Notes: generated by a model from the letters alone, not told the origin. 64,000 nucleotides of DNA from Cherax quadricarinatus (GCF_038502225.1 NC_091355.1:13881541-13945540); one strand, 5' to 3'; shown: positions 34,534 to 45,269, counted from the stretch's first letter. Numbers and translations are program-made.

Positions 34534-35062
34534 TTAAGTACTTTCGTAAAAATATGTCAACCTGGGCAGACTCAAGCACTTTGTGAGAAGGTACAAGGCA
34601 TCGTGGGTATCCAGATTGCCTATTCGTTGTTCCATTCTCCTTAACTCTTCCAATTTCTTCCTGAGAATTGTGTCAATGGCATTGCTTTCCAGAGGTGCTC
34701 CTAGCAAGACACTATTTGTGGGGGCAATGACTGCTGCTCCTGGTAGTTTTGATCTCACTGCAATTATCACTTGTTGACTGACTGAGATGATTTCACATTT
34801 GGATGGATTCAGGATGAGACCCATTTCCTGTCCCCGTGTCATTACCTGTGTAAGGTCATGTAGGAGGGACTCTTTTGTACCTGCTAGTGTGCCATCATCT
34901 AGGAACCAGATGTTTAGCTCGCTGGTCAGTCTGACTGTGATTTCCCTAACTGCTATACAGAAGAGAAATGGTGCAAGAGGATCTCCTTGTTGGACACCCT
35001 CCAATGATGTGATTTCATGCTCTCCAAAGAGAAGCATTGATTCCTTGCTATACCCAGCTGAT

Positions 35063-35066
<4 letters not shown>
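34534..35066 (-). pseudogene. RT element pol: RT palm and thumb
   Basis: The frame shows GVQQGDPLAPFLFCIAVREI (motif B), LNIWFLDDGTLAGTKESLL (motif C, LDD) and LILNPSKCEIISVS (motif D region), then LGAPLESNAID. It ends at a stop at 34534, followed by a frameshift and LPVRLGGIGVRKSS. Motif A and the fingers are missing because the copy is truncated at the (TA)n border. The first residues of the longer frame (from 35259) are only translated TA repeat. Confidence 0.8.

Positions 35067-35142
<76 letters not shown>
35067..35142. repeat. (TA)n microsatellite, right flank of RT element copy 2
   Basis: 76 bp of TA directly after the truncated RT. Confidence 0.95.
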
Positions 35143-35146
<4 letters not shown>

Positions 35147-35438
35147 TGGCTAGTGACTTCAAAAAGATTAATATAATAAATATATTTAGGAATGATAATT
35201 GATGTCACTTGGGAATGGAATTTCTGGTCTAGGAATAAATTCAGTATTTTCTGAGACAAAAGGGGTGGACAGTCATTACTTTAGATTTTTTAAAGGAATT
35301 AAAACAAATAAAAGGAAGATGAAACTGAACAAGAGAGTGAAAGAATTTTTTCAATTCAATTTTAATGGAATTTTTCGTCAGTGGTCAGTCGTCACGTGAG
35401 GTCACAGGCCCTGAGCTGATTTGGGGTTACAAAGCATG

Positions 35439-36296
35439 GCTTGCTTTTGCAGTGTTTTAAAAATTGAGGTTGGAGAGTTGAAGGAGGAAGTCTTGCTTCT
35501 CCAGTAGGAAATTAGGAGGCTGAAGGTTCACCTCAATGGGGTTGGGAGCGAGTGTGAGGTGGCTGGAATGGTGGAGGGGAATGAGGCTACCAGCAGCGAG
35601 GTGCAGTCCAGCACCTGCTGCAAGTGGCAAGTGGTTCCCAGTAATGGGAAGAGCATCAAAATAAGGAAAGTTAAGAGAGAAGATTTAAAGGTAGGAAATC
35701 GCTTCTCTGTTCTTCAGGATGAGTGTACTTCAGTGGCCAGTGAAGGTAAAGGTACTACTTCCCCTGCAAATAGAGGTAAGCATTTACTTGTGGTTAGTGA
35801 CTCACAGGTAAGATATATGGACCGTGCTTTCTGTAATAGGAATAAGATGGTAAGAGATAGTGTGTGCTTCCAAGGAGCTGGTGTTAGTGACATAGTCAAC
35901 AGGTTGGATAATATGTCAGGTGATGGGAACAAGTCTATTATCTGTCTCAGTGCTGGTGGAAATGATATTGGGAAGGGTAGGAGAGAAGAGCTGCTAGATA
36001 AGTACAGATCAGCTATAAATTTAATTAAGTCTAAGGGAGGGGTCCCAATCATATGTAGCATCTTGCCTAGAAGGGGAGTAGGCAATGTATGGTTGTCTAG
36101 GGCAATTGGTGTAAATTGCTGGCTAGACAGATACTGCAAGGAACTTGCAATCCCATTCATTGAAAACTGGGACAACTTTTATAGCAAACATGATATGTAT
36201 ACAAGGAATGGGGTACATCTTTACGGGGCAGGGGTGGTAGCTCTTGCAAACTCAATCAAGAGGGCCATTGCTGAAATACCTAGGATTTTGAACTGA
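35439..36296 (+). pseudogene. CR1-like type A ORF1 with esterase-like (SGNH) domain
   Basis: The frame opens with a leucine heptad region (LEVGELKEEVLLLQ), has an in-frame TAG at 35505-35507, and continues to 36296. The C-terminal two thirds look like an SGNH/GDSL esterase. Block I is LLVVSDSQVRYMDR (Ser near 35795), the glycine/asparagine block is CLSAGGNDIG near 35955, and the Asp/His block is MYTRNGVHLYGAG near 36200, with Asn where Asp is expected. Esterase domains in ORF1 are known in CR1/L2 LINEs. ORF1 normally packages the RNA. The alternative start at 35559 is GTG and not credible. Confidence 0.8.
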
Positions 36297-36439
36297 TGGA
36301 AGATAGAGGTATGGGTGTGTGTGGGAAACAGTCAGGTTGCAGCACTAGGATTGAAAACAATGAATGTATAAAAGACATTCATCATGAAGTTATAAATAAA
36401 GACAATAGATCAGGTCAGCAAACAAAGGGAGACGGCAGA

Positions 36440-37595
36440 GGGCAGCAAGGGACTAGCTCCCTTAGGGTCTATTATACTAATAGCAGAGTGTAAGAAATAA
36501 GATAGATGAGCTAAGATTAATTGCAAGTGCAGGAAACATAGATATCATTGCTATAACAGAGACCTGGGTCAATCTGAAAGATAGAGAGATGCCTTCTGAA
36601 TGTCACATACGAGGCTATAAATTATTCCACACTGACAGGGTCAACAGGTAGGGTGGTGGAATAGCGATGTACATCAGAGACAATTTAAATTGTTGTGTTA
36701 GACAAGATATAAAATTAGAAGCGTCAGCCACTGAATCTGTTTGGTTACAGCTTCTCGAGGGCCGTGAAAAACTAATTTTGGGTGTGATTTACAGGGCCCC
36801 AAATCTTGATAGGGAGTGCGGTAAATTTCTATGGGATGAAATTCGTAAGGCCTCTACATACGAAAATGTTGTGTTATTGGGAGATTTCAACTATAGACAG
36901 ATTGACTGGAGCAATTTGACAGGAAATTTAGAGCCAAGTGACTTTCTTGACACGATTCAGGATTGTTTTTTAAAACAGTTGGTGACAGAGCCAACTAGAG
37001 GAAATAACCTGCTTGATTTGGTTCTTGCCAGCAGGGAAATGCTAATTAATAATCTTAAAGTTAATGATGGGCTTGGGGAAAGTGATCCAAATCACTCAGT
37101 TTTAATATATCATGGAATTCCCCTAATAATGGCAATCAAGTCTCTGTCCCTGACTTCCGCTTGGCTGATTTCATAGGACTGAAAAATTACTTGGGTGGGC
37201 TGAACTGGAATGACCTGACTATGGGTCAGGTAGGTGGTGATGATTGCCGATATGACGTTTTCCAGGGCATAGTTCTAGCTGCTCAGACAACTTATGTTCC
37301 AAATAGGGAAATCAGATCAAGCAAAAATGATCCTAAATGGATGAACAATAGATTAAAACATCTCATTGGTCAAAAGAGAGGCATATATAGGCAAATCAAA
37401 AGAGGAGAAGTGCAATTAAGAAATCAATATAATCAGGGAAATAAAAAAGGGAATAAGAAAAGCAACCGACCTGGTAGCACAAGCTATCAGGTCCAACTCA
37501 CACCCACCCACATGAGGTTAAAGTTGCAAGAGAATCGAAGACTAACCCAAGAGGATTCTTTCAGGTATACAGAAGTAAGATCAAGGACAAGATAG
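36440..37595 (+). pseudogene. CR1-like type A ORF2: AP endonuclease and linker
   Basis: Endonuclease motifs are split over three frames: VYYTNSR (one base lost near 36484), IDIIAITETWVNL, an in-frame TAG near 36648 before GGGIAMYIRDNLNCC, VVLLGDFNYRQIDWSNLTG, and GESDPNHSVLI. A frameshift near 37175 leads to FIGLKNYLGGLNWNDLT and the basic linker. At 37462-37513 the linker is interrupted by 52 bp of inverted 3' UTR. Confidence 0.8.
37462..37513 (-). repeat. 52-bp templated insertion of CR1-like 3' UTR
   Basis: Identical base for base to 38890-38941, which is the reverse-complemented 3' UTR of the adjacent minus-strand copy. It replaces a few bases of the linker coding sequence between AAAAG and GAGGTTAAAG. 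Confidence 0.85.
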
Positions 37596-38749
37596 GCCCA
37601 TTCAGAAGTTACTCGGGTCAGCTCACGGACAGTGATAAGGAAATGTATAGAATTTTTAACACATACTTCCTCTCAGTTTTTACACAGGAAGATACTAGCG
37701 ATATTCCAGAAATAATAAATTATGTAGAACAGGACGATAATAAACTATGCACGATTAGGGTCACAAGTGACATGGTCCTTAGGCAAACTGATAAATTAAA
37801 ACCTAACAAATCCCCAGGCCCTGATGAACTGTATGCAAGGGTTCTAAAGGAATGTAAAGAGGAGCTTAGCAAACCTCTGGCTAATCTTTTCAATATATCA
37901 CTACAGACTGGCATGGTGCCAGATAAGTGGAAAATGGCAAATGTGATACCTATTTTCAAATCAGGTGACAGATCCTTAGTTTCGAACTATAGACCAATAA
38001 GCCTAACCTCCATAGTGGGAAAATTTATGGAATCAATAATTGCCGAGGCAGTTCGTAGCCACCTTGAAAAGCACAAATTAATCAACGAATCTCAGCATGG
38101 TTTTACAAAGGGGCGTTCTTGCCTTACGAATTTATTAACTTTTTCACTAAGGTATTTGAGGAGGTAGATCATGATAATGAATATGATATTGTGTATATGG
38201 ACTTCAGTAAGGCTTTTGACAGGGTCCCGCATCAGAGACTATTAAGGCACATGGAATAGGAGAAATGTTTTCCTGGATAGAGGCATGGTTGACAAATAGG
38301 CAGCAGAGGGTTTGCATAAATAGGGAGAAATCAGAGTGGGGAAGCGTCATGAATGGTGTTCCACAGGGGTCAGTGTTGGGCCCCCTGTTGTTCACAATCT
38401 ACATAAACGACATAGATGAGGGCATAAAGAGCGACATAAGCAAGTTTGCCGATGACACCAAAATAGGTCGTCGAATTCATTCTGACGAGGACATTAGAGC
38501 ACTCCAGGAAGATTTGAATAGACTGATGCAGTGGTCTGAGAAGTGACAAATGCAGTTTAATATAGACAAATGCAAAGTTCTAAATGTTGGACAGGAAAAT
38601 AACCATGCCACATATAAACTAAATAATGTTGATCTTAATATTACGGATTGCGAAAAAGATTTAGGAGTTATGGTTAGCAGTAATTTGAAATCAAGACAAC
38701 AGCGCATAAGTGCTAGCAATAAAGCTAACAGAATCCTTGGCTTCATATA
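37596..38749 (+). pseudogene. CR1-like type A ORF2: RT
   Basis: The parts carry DKLKPNKSPGPDELYARVLK, VSNYRPISLTSIVGKFMES, QHGFTKGRSCLTNLLTF, then a frame change near 38160. DFSKAFDRVP (motif A), VPQGSVLGPLLFTIYINDID (motif B) and SKFADDTKIG (motif C) follow. A TGA stands where W is expected (38546), and the part ends NRILGFI at 38749. Confidence 0.85.
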
Positions 38750-38925
38750 AGAACATAAGAACATAAGAACGAAGGAACACTGCAGAAGGCCTACTGGCCC
38801 ATGCGAGGCAGGTCCAAGTCTCCTACCGGCTTAACCCAATGCACCCAACCTAGTCAGGTCAGGTCACATTGACTTAAGGGAGGAACACGGCAACCGACCT
38901 GGTAGCACAAGCTATCAGGTCCAAC

Positions 38926-40064
38926 TCACACCCACCCACATCCACTCATGTATTTATCCAACCTATTTTTAAAGCTACACAACGTTTTAGCCTCTATAAC
39001 TGTACTCGGGAGTTTGTTCCACTCATCCACAACTCTATTACCAAACCAGTACTTTCCTATATCCTTCCTGAATCTGAATTTTTCCAACTTAAAACCATTG
39101 CTGCGAGTCCTGTCTAGGCTAGATATTTTCAGCACACTATTTACATCCCCTTTATTTATTCCTGTCTTCCATTTATACACCTCAATCATATCCCCCCTAA
39201 TTCTACGTCTTTCTAGAGAGTGCAGATTCAGGGCCCTCGGTCTATCCTCATAGGGAAGGTTTCTGATACATGGGATCAACTTTGTCATCCTCCTTTGTAC
39301 ATTTTCCAGAGAATTTATATCCATTCTGTAATACGGTGACCAAAACTGTGCAGCATAATCTAAATGAGGCCTAACCAAGGATGTATAGAGTTGAAGAATA
39401 ACCTGAAAACTCCTATTATTTATGCTTCTTGATATGAAGCCAAGGATTCTATTAGCTTTATTGCGAACACTTATGCACTGTTGTCTTGGTTTCAGATTAC
39501 TGCTAACCAGAACTCCTAAATCTTTTTCGCAATCCGTAATATTAAGATCTACATTATTTAGTTTATATGTGGCATGGTTATTGTCCTGTCCAACATTTAG
39601 AACTTTGCATTTGTCTATATTAAACTGCATCTGCCACTTCTCCGACCACTGCATCAGTCTATTCAAATCTTCCTGGAGTGCTCGAATGTCCTCGTCAGAA
39701 TTAATTCGAAGGCCTATTTTGGTGTCATCGGCAAACTTGCCGATGTCGCCCTTTATGCCTTCATCTATGTCGTTTATGTAGATTGTGAACAGCAGGGGGC
39801 CCAACACTGACCCCTGTGGAACACTGCTCGTGACGGTTCCCCACTCTGATTTCTCCCCATTTATGCAAACTCTCTGCTGCCTATTTGCCAACCATGCCTC
39901 TATCCAGGAAAAAATTTCTCCTATTCCATGTGCCTTAATTTTCCTCAATAGTCTCTGATGTGGAACCCTGTCAAAAGCCTTACTGAAGTCCATATACACA
40001 ATATCATATTCATTACCATGATCTACCTCCTCAAATACCTTAGTGAAAAAAGTTAATTTTAACC
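38926..40064 (-). pseudogene. CR1-like type A ORF2: RT palm to C-terminus
   Basis: About 378 codons are open, the best-preserved type A RT in the window. Motif A is VYMDFSKAFDRVPHQRLL, motif B SVPQGSVLGPLLFTIYIND, motif C GKFADDTKIGLRIN, thumb WQMQFNIDKCKVLNVGQ, and the C-terminus NRVVDEWNKLPSTVIEAKTL to SGCGWV. It is fused in front to linker sequence by a deletion of roughly 600 bp that removed the RT fingers, with the short homology TTAACTTTTT at the join near 40045-40060. Confidence 0.85.
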
Positions 40065-41237
40065 TCATAATCTCTTTTTGCTTTTCTAATTCCCTTTTTT
40101 ATTTCTCTCTTTAACTGAATATATCGATTTCTTAATTGCCCCTCTCCTCTTTTGATTTGCCTATATATGCCTCTCTTTTGACCAATCAGATATTTTAATC
40201 TATTGTTCATCCATTTAGGATCATTTTTGTTTGATCTGATTTCTCTATTTGGAACATAATTTGACTGAGCAGCTAGAACTATGCCCTGGAAAGCATCATA
40301 TCGGCAACCATCACCACCTACCTGGCCCTTTGTCAGGTCATTCCAGTTCAGCCCACCTAAGTAATTTTTCAGTCCTATGAAATCAGCCAAGCGAAAGTCA
40401 GGGTCGGACACTTGATTGCCATTATTAGGGGAATTCCATGATATATTAAAACTGAGTGATTTGTGATCACTTTCCCCAAGCTCATCATTAACCTCAAGAT
40501 TATTAATTAGTGTTTCCCTACTGGCAAGAACCAAGAAGGTTATTTCTTCTAGTTGGCTCTGTCACAAACTGTTTTAAAAAACAATCCTGGATCGTATCAA
40601 GAAAGTCACCCGACTCTAAATTTCCTGTCAAATTGCTCCAGTCAATCTGTCTATAGTTGAAATCTCCCATTAGCACAACATTTTCGTATGTAGATGCCTT
40701 ACGAATTTCGTCCCATAGAAGTTTACTGCACTCCCTTTCAAGATTTGGGGCCCTGTAAATCACACCCAAAATTAGTTTTTCTCGGCCCTCGAGAAGCTGT
40801 AACCAAACAGATTCAGTGGCTGACGCTTCTAATTTTATATCTTGTCTAACACAACAATTTACATTGTCTCTGACATACATCGCTACTCCACCACCCTTCC
40901 TGTTGACCCTGTCAGTGTGGAATAATTTATAGCCTTGTATGTGACATTCAGAGGGCATCTCTCTATCTTTCAGATTGAGCCAGGTCTCTGTTACAGCAAT
41001 AATATCTATGTTTCCTGCACTTGCAATTAATCTTAGCTCATCTATCTTATTTCTTACACTCCTGCTATTAGTATAGTAAACCTTAAGGGAGCTAGTCCCT
41101 TGCTGTCCTCTGCTGTCCCCCTTTGTTTGCTGACCTGATCTATTGTCTTTATTTATAACTTCATGCTGAATGCCTTTTATACATTTACTGATTCCAACCC
41201 TAGTGTTGCAACCTGCTTGTTTCCCACACACACCCAT
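40040..41237 (-). pseudogene. CR1-like type A ORF2: endonuclease and linker
   Basis: The first frame (40518-41237) holds LKVYYTNSRSVRNKIDELRL, IDIIAVTETWLNLKDREMPS, GGGVAMYVRDNVNCC and VVLMGDFNYRQIDWSNLTG without a stop. A frameshift near 40530 (NNLLG) moves to ELGESDHKSLSFNI with the SDH motif kept. This is the most complete endonuclease of the family here. Confidence 0.85.
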
Positions 41238-41253
41238 ACCTCTATCTTCTATC

Positions 41254-41757
41254 AGTTTAAAATCATAGGCATTTCACCAATGGCCTTCTCAATTGAGTTT
41301 GCATGTGCTACCACCCCAGCCCCAGAGAGATGTACCCCATCCCTTGCATACATATCATGTTTGCCATAAAAGTTGTTCCAGTTGTCAATGAATGGGATTG
41401 CAAGTTCCTTGCAGTATTTGTCTAGCTAGCAATTTACACCAATTGCCCTAGACAACCATTCATTTCCTACTCCCCTTCTGGGCAAGATGCTACATATGAT
41501 TGGGACCCCTCCCTTAGACTTAATGAAATCTATAGCTGACCTGTACTTACCTAGCAGCTCTTCTCTCCTACCCTTCCCAATATCATTTCCACCAGCACTG
41601 AGACAAATAATGGGCTTGTTCCCATTACCTGACATGACATTATCCAGCCTGTTAACTATGTCCCCAACACCAGCTCCAGGGAAGCACACACTATCTCTCA
41701 TCTTCTTATTCCTATTACAAAAAGCACGGTCAATATATCTTACCTGAGAGTCACCTG
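41254..41757 (-). pseudogene. CR1-like type A ORF1: esterase-like C-terminal part
   Basis: Contains CLSAGGNDIGKGRREELLG and PRRGVGNEWLSRAIGVNC, then a TAG in place of the TGG of the expected WLDKYCKEL. The Asp/His block follows (GMGYISLGLG-type antisense at about 41310-41340). The active-site Ser block is cut at the copy's 5' end (41757). Confidence 0.75.
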
Positions 41758-42056
41758 GTTTGGTAACAGAGTTGTGGATGAGTGGAACAAACTCCCAAGT
41801 ACAGTTATAGAGGCTAAAACGTTGTGTAGTTTTAAAAATAGGTTAGATAAATACATGAGTAGGTGTGGGTAGGTGTGAGTTGGACCTCATTAGCCTGTGC
41901 TACTAGGTCAATTGCCGTGTTCCTTCCTTAAGTGAATGTGACCTGACCTGACTAGGTTGGGGCATTGGCTTAAGCCGGTAGGAGACTTGGACCTGCCTCG
42001 TTTGGGCCAGTAGGCCTGCTGCAGTGTTCCTTCTTTCTCATGTTCTTATGTTCTTA
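41758..42056 (+). mobile_element. CR1-like LINE type A, 3' end
   Basis: The plus-strand C-terminus (WFGNRVVDEWNKLPS near 41758) runs through the 3' UTR to the TTCTTATGTTCTTA end at about 42052. It is probably the severed 3' end of the 35400-38749 copy, with about 400 bp missing between. Confidence 0.75.
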
Positions 42057-42128
42057 AGTAAGAATAATACAAAGAATTTATAAAATAATACCATAAACTG
42101 AGACGCAAACTATGTTTTTTTTTTAAAA

Positions 42129-42250
42129 CGTTTCTTCCTTCCGACGTTTCTTCCTCCCGACGTTTCTTCCTCCCGACGTTTTTTCCTACTGACGTTTCTT
42201 CCTTCCGACGTTTCTTCAGATGTTTCTTTCTCCAGACGTTTCTTCACACA
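42129..42250. repeat. 17-bp minisatellite (GACGTTTCTTCCTCCC)
   Basis: About seven imperfect units. A single further unit lies at 43398-43412. Confidence 0.85.
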
Positions 42251-42296
42251 GAGACAGGCAGAACATAATGTTATATACAGAAGCAGCTGGAGATGC

Positions 42297-42962
42297 TTGA
42301 GGTGTAGAGGGTTGTCTGCAGTGAAGGGACGGAGGTGTAGAGGGTTGTCTGCAGTGAAGGGATGGAGGTGTAGAGGGTTGTCTGCAGTGAAGGGACGGAG
42401 GTGTAGTGGGTTGTCTGCAGTGAAGGGATGGAGGTGTAGAGGGTTGTCTGCAGTGAAGGGACGGAGGTGTAGTGGGTTGTCTGCAGTGAAGGGATGGAGG
42501 TGTAGAGGGTTGTCTGCAGTGAAGGGACGGCGGTGTAGAGGGTTGTCTGCAGTGAAGGGACGGAGGTGTAGAGGGTTGTCTGCAGTGAAGGGACGGAGGT
42601 GTAGAGGGTTGTCTGCAGTGAAGGGACGGAGGTGTAGAGGGTTGTCTGCAGTGAAGGGATGGAGGTGTAGAGGGTTGTCTGCAGTGAAGGGACGGAGGTG
42701 TAGAGTGTTGTCTGCAGTGAAGGGACGGAGGTGTAGAGGGTTGTCTGCAGTGAAGGGACGGAGGTGTAGAGGGTTGTCTGTAGTGAAGGGACGGAGGTGT
42801 AGAGGGTTGTCTGTAGTGAAGGGATGGAGGTGTAGAGGGTTGTCTGCAGTGAAGGGATGGAGGTGTAGAGGGTTGTCTGCAGTGAAGGGATGGAGGTGTA
42901 GAGGGTTGTCTGCAGTGAAGGGATGGAGGCGCAGAGAGGTCAGGCCAGTGTTGATTTTCGGT
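42297..42962 (+). repeat. 33-bp minisatellite, 20 units, open in frame
   Basis: Twenty 33-bp units (AGGTGTAGAGGGTTGTCTGC plus AGTGAAGGGACGG). Because 33 is divisible by three the plus frame is open for 233 codons, with repeats RCRGLSAVKG(R/W). There is no start context, signal or conserved domain, so I treat it as a repeat and not a gene. Confidence 0.85.
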
Positions 42963-43225
42963 AGAATTTACTGTGCTGAATATCTTCGTAGATGGTGAAA
43001 GATGGAGTTTTGTGAACTGGTGTTGGCGGTGGTGATTGAAGCAGCTTCCAGCCAGTCTGTTACTTTGGTCTGCTTCTTAAAGATTAAAGATTGTTTATTT
43101 CAGCATGAAAATGTTTTTACAGAAGTGAACGACATTTAGGTGTGCATGCAGAAAGCCCCTTAATATACGAAGCATATTGTTCAGGTGATTACACCTGTTA
43201 CTATGTGCTGTGCAGCCATTTCTGA

Positions 43226-43370
43226 TATTTTCCCTCCGGCAAGTAAGTAAGTTTATTCAGGTATACACAAATACAGTTACATAGAATTATCATACATAGC
43301 AGCATATGTGTAGAGAACCTAGGATAACCCAAAAAAGTCAGACAGAGTGACTTATTTCCATTTGCATGTT
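43226..43370 (-). repeat. LINE 3'-UTR-like dispersed repeat
   Basis: (AAGT)n start and GTATACACAAATACAG followed by GCAGCAT resemble the order in the 3' UTR of the L2-like element at 30843-30960. Relationship tentative. Confidence 0.4.
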
Positions 43371-43469
43371 CCTGGACTCTAGTGTTTAAGTCACTGGACG
43401 TTTCTTCCTACCATTAAAGATTTATCACATCTCTCTCAAGGTATGATATAGGCCCCGCAGTGATGTTTG

Positions 43470-44000
43470 CTGGTTTAGAACCAGTCCCTGAGACGCTGTA
43501 CACAGCGCCAGTCATACAGGGATACAGTCACCTGGCTGAGCTGGGATTTCCAGCCTGGCTGGCTTTCAAGACGAGGTGAAGTAGACACACTTAAAAGGTG
43601 CCAAACGTTTTGCATGAGAGGCCATTCACTTTCTCTATTATGCATCCACTTAATCCACAATTATAATCCACTAAATTCACAGTAATACACTTAATTTACA
43701 ATGTTGATCCATTTAAATCACCAAGTTAATCCTCCTGTTTCACGAAGTAATTTTATCTAAGTTAAACCATTAACAATTTAACAGAGAACAAAAGCAAATC
43801 AATACATTTTTTGCCTTATTTAAATACCAAATGGCAAAGGAAAAACTGGCATATATTTTAAGAACTCATTTCAGCCACTACAAACTACTTTAAAACTTGT
43901 ATTAAACCCATTATTTCATTTGATAATGTACCACATAGTTCACTGTGTATTTTATTATTCACTGAAATCTTGTTTTAAAACATTGAAGAAAATAAGTATA
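43470..44000 (-). repeat. Diverged inverted duplicate of 27030-27500
   Basis: On the minus strand this follows 27050-27500 in order, ending in one or two copies of the GTACAGCGTCTCAG unit where the other copy has about fifteen. Confidence 0.75.
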
Positions 44001-44329
44001 TTCTCCGTAAGGGTACTATAGGTTACACTGGCCACTAGAATCCTGGTCGTGACTAAGATATTCTTTCGGTTACTACCTCTCTGGTTAATTCTGTGTGCTT
44101 TGTTGAGTGCTTTGTTGCTACTGCTTCTACTGCTTGTCTTCCATAGTGGGTGATGAGGTGTCTCGAGTAGCAGAGTTCCATTCAGACTCAAAATCGTAAT
44201 GTGATTGTAAACAAATCACGGGATTCGGGATTCGTCTGTAAAAACTTGCATTTGTGGTCACACTGGTGGCCCATGCTTACCTCCCTCTGGTGACTAAAAA
44301 TATGCGTAGTTGGATGAATTTACTACAGC
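44001..44329. other. No gene recognised
   Basis: Mixed sequence without motif. A (CTGCTT)-like short run lies near 44110. Confidence 0.5.
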
Positions 44330-44334
44330 CAGCT

Positions 44335-44530
44335 GGCCCAGTGGTTAACGCACTGGCCTATGAGTTTTAGGACTCACTTGCCATGAGTTCAATTCCTACC
44401 CGTTCCGTGAGTAGAGCTCCATTAAGACTGTAGATGTAGTCGCAGTCATCTGCCTATTATACACAACTCATGAGATGAATCTCCTAGAGCACAGCGAGTG
44501 CTCCATCAACTAGCGGGTATAGTAGTAAAA
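44335..44530 (+). mobile_element. Second type of tRNA-related SINE head
   Basis: GGCCCAGTGGTTAACGCACT (A-box-like, 44336-44355) and GAGTTCAATTCC (B-box-like, near 44386-44397) are spaced like a tRNA. The body differs from the other SINEs. Not a functional tRNA: the acceptor arm does not close. Confidence 0.6.
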
Positions 44531-44639
44531 CTAGTCCTGAGGAACAATGGTATGGCTTAGGTTATGCCGACGACGTTTCGAGCATCATTCATAGACGCCA
44601 TAAACAATGTTAACCTTGTACATGAATGGTATACATGTA

Positions 44640-44800
44640 CATGAATGGTATACAAAAAATGAGAATTAGACACATGTGCAACATCTCGGTATCTTTATTG
44701 TTGTCTCGCCATCCAGTAGCTTCATCAATACAAATTCAAGGATAAAGCCACTGGATGGCGATACGTCTACAATAAAGATACCCAGATGTTGCACACGTGT
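44640..44800. mobile_element. PLE H3-type ends, inverted and decayed
   Basis: A minus-strand end (44650-44735) faces a plus-strand end (44738-44795). Cores are altered (GAUAC for GAAAC; upstream half of stem I missing). Confidence 0.6.
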
Positions 44801-44803
44801 CTA

Positions 44804-45175
44804 ATTCACACAATGTCAACCTCAACGACATTAACACAGTGGAACCTTCAATCAAGTTTACCTTGGAGGCGAAACATGACGGAGAGAATTCTTTTCTGGA
44901 CGATGCTATGATTATCAGAAACGTGGATAAACCCAACTTCAGGGTATATGTCAAACTCACCATAATAGCTATGACCTTCACTTCCTGTCACACATGACAA
45001 CAGAACCAAACGAGTCATTGGGTTCTTCGTTAGAGTCCACAGAGTCTCTCCCTCCACCTCGTTCCTCAGAGAGGACTGTGACTGGATCTCCAGTCTACAT
45101 GAAGCTTCACTACCAGAGACATTATCACTCAGTGTGGAAGGCAAAGCGTAAATATACACAAATAACCCGCACATA
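44804..45175 (+). pseudogene. Penelope-like reverse transcriptase remnant
   Basis: Two frames give PSIKFTLEAKHDGENSFLDD, IRNVDKPNFRVYVK and a YSCHT-like step. A frameshift near 44985 leads to RTKRVIGFFVRVHRVSPSTS and DWISSLHEASLPETL. This is the post-catalytic part of the Penelope RT (FTxE..LPFLDV, VYRKPT, SxHP, GFFxRAxRVCS positions). It is followed by a PLE-like end with GACGACGTTTCGGTCC at 45193-45208. No GIY-YIG domain is present downstream. Confidence 0.65.
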
Positions 45176-45269
45176 AAAGAGAGAAGCTTACGACGACGTT
45201 TCGGTCCGACTTGGACCATTGACTTTGTCAATGGGTAAGACACATATGCAACAGTTAGACAACTTTATT

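Larger units (their letters stand above)
33200..35066 (-). mobile_element. (TA)n-flanked RT element with restriction-like endonuclease motif, copy 2
   Basis: Minus orientation, bounded by TA runs at both ends (33111-33199 and 35067-35142). Coding order is RT, then a Cys/His motif, then a PD-(D/E)XK-like motif, then the C-terminal tail and a 3' UTR ending GGTGGACCCCATCCTATAT. This order is that of R2/R4/Dong-type LINEs, which use a restriction-like endonuclease and often have specific targets. The family placement is inference. Confidence 0.7.
35400..38749 (+). mobile_element. CR1-like LINE type A, plus-strand copy
   Basis: ORF1 then ORF2 in plus orientation. The copy is cut at 38749 in the middle of RT, exactly where a minus-strand copy of the same family begins with its octamer end. 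A matching plus-strand 3' end lies at 41758-42056. Confidence 0.85.
38750..41757 (-). mobile_element. CR1-like LINE type A, minus-strand copy
   Basis: The octamer end is at 38750-38775, then 3' UTR, C-terminus, RT, endonuclease and the esterase part of ORF1, ending at DSQVRYIDRAF near 41757. Together with 35800-38749 it makes an inverted repeat with arms near 3 kb and no spacer. Confidence 0.85.

Noticed and set aside
42297..42998. 233-codon open frame with RCRGLSAVKG repeats
   Set aside because: It is a 33-bp minisatellite whose period is a multiple of three; no start context, domain or flanking gene structure.
44565..44590. Extra hammerhead-like motif at GACGACGTTTCGAGC
   Set aside because: It has only the GTTTC element; no hairpin and no UGA core.
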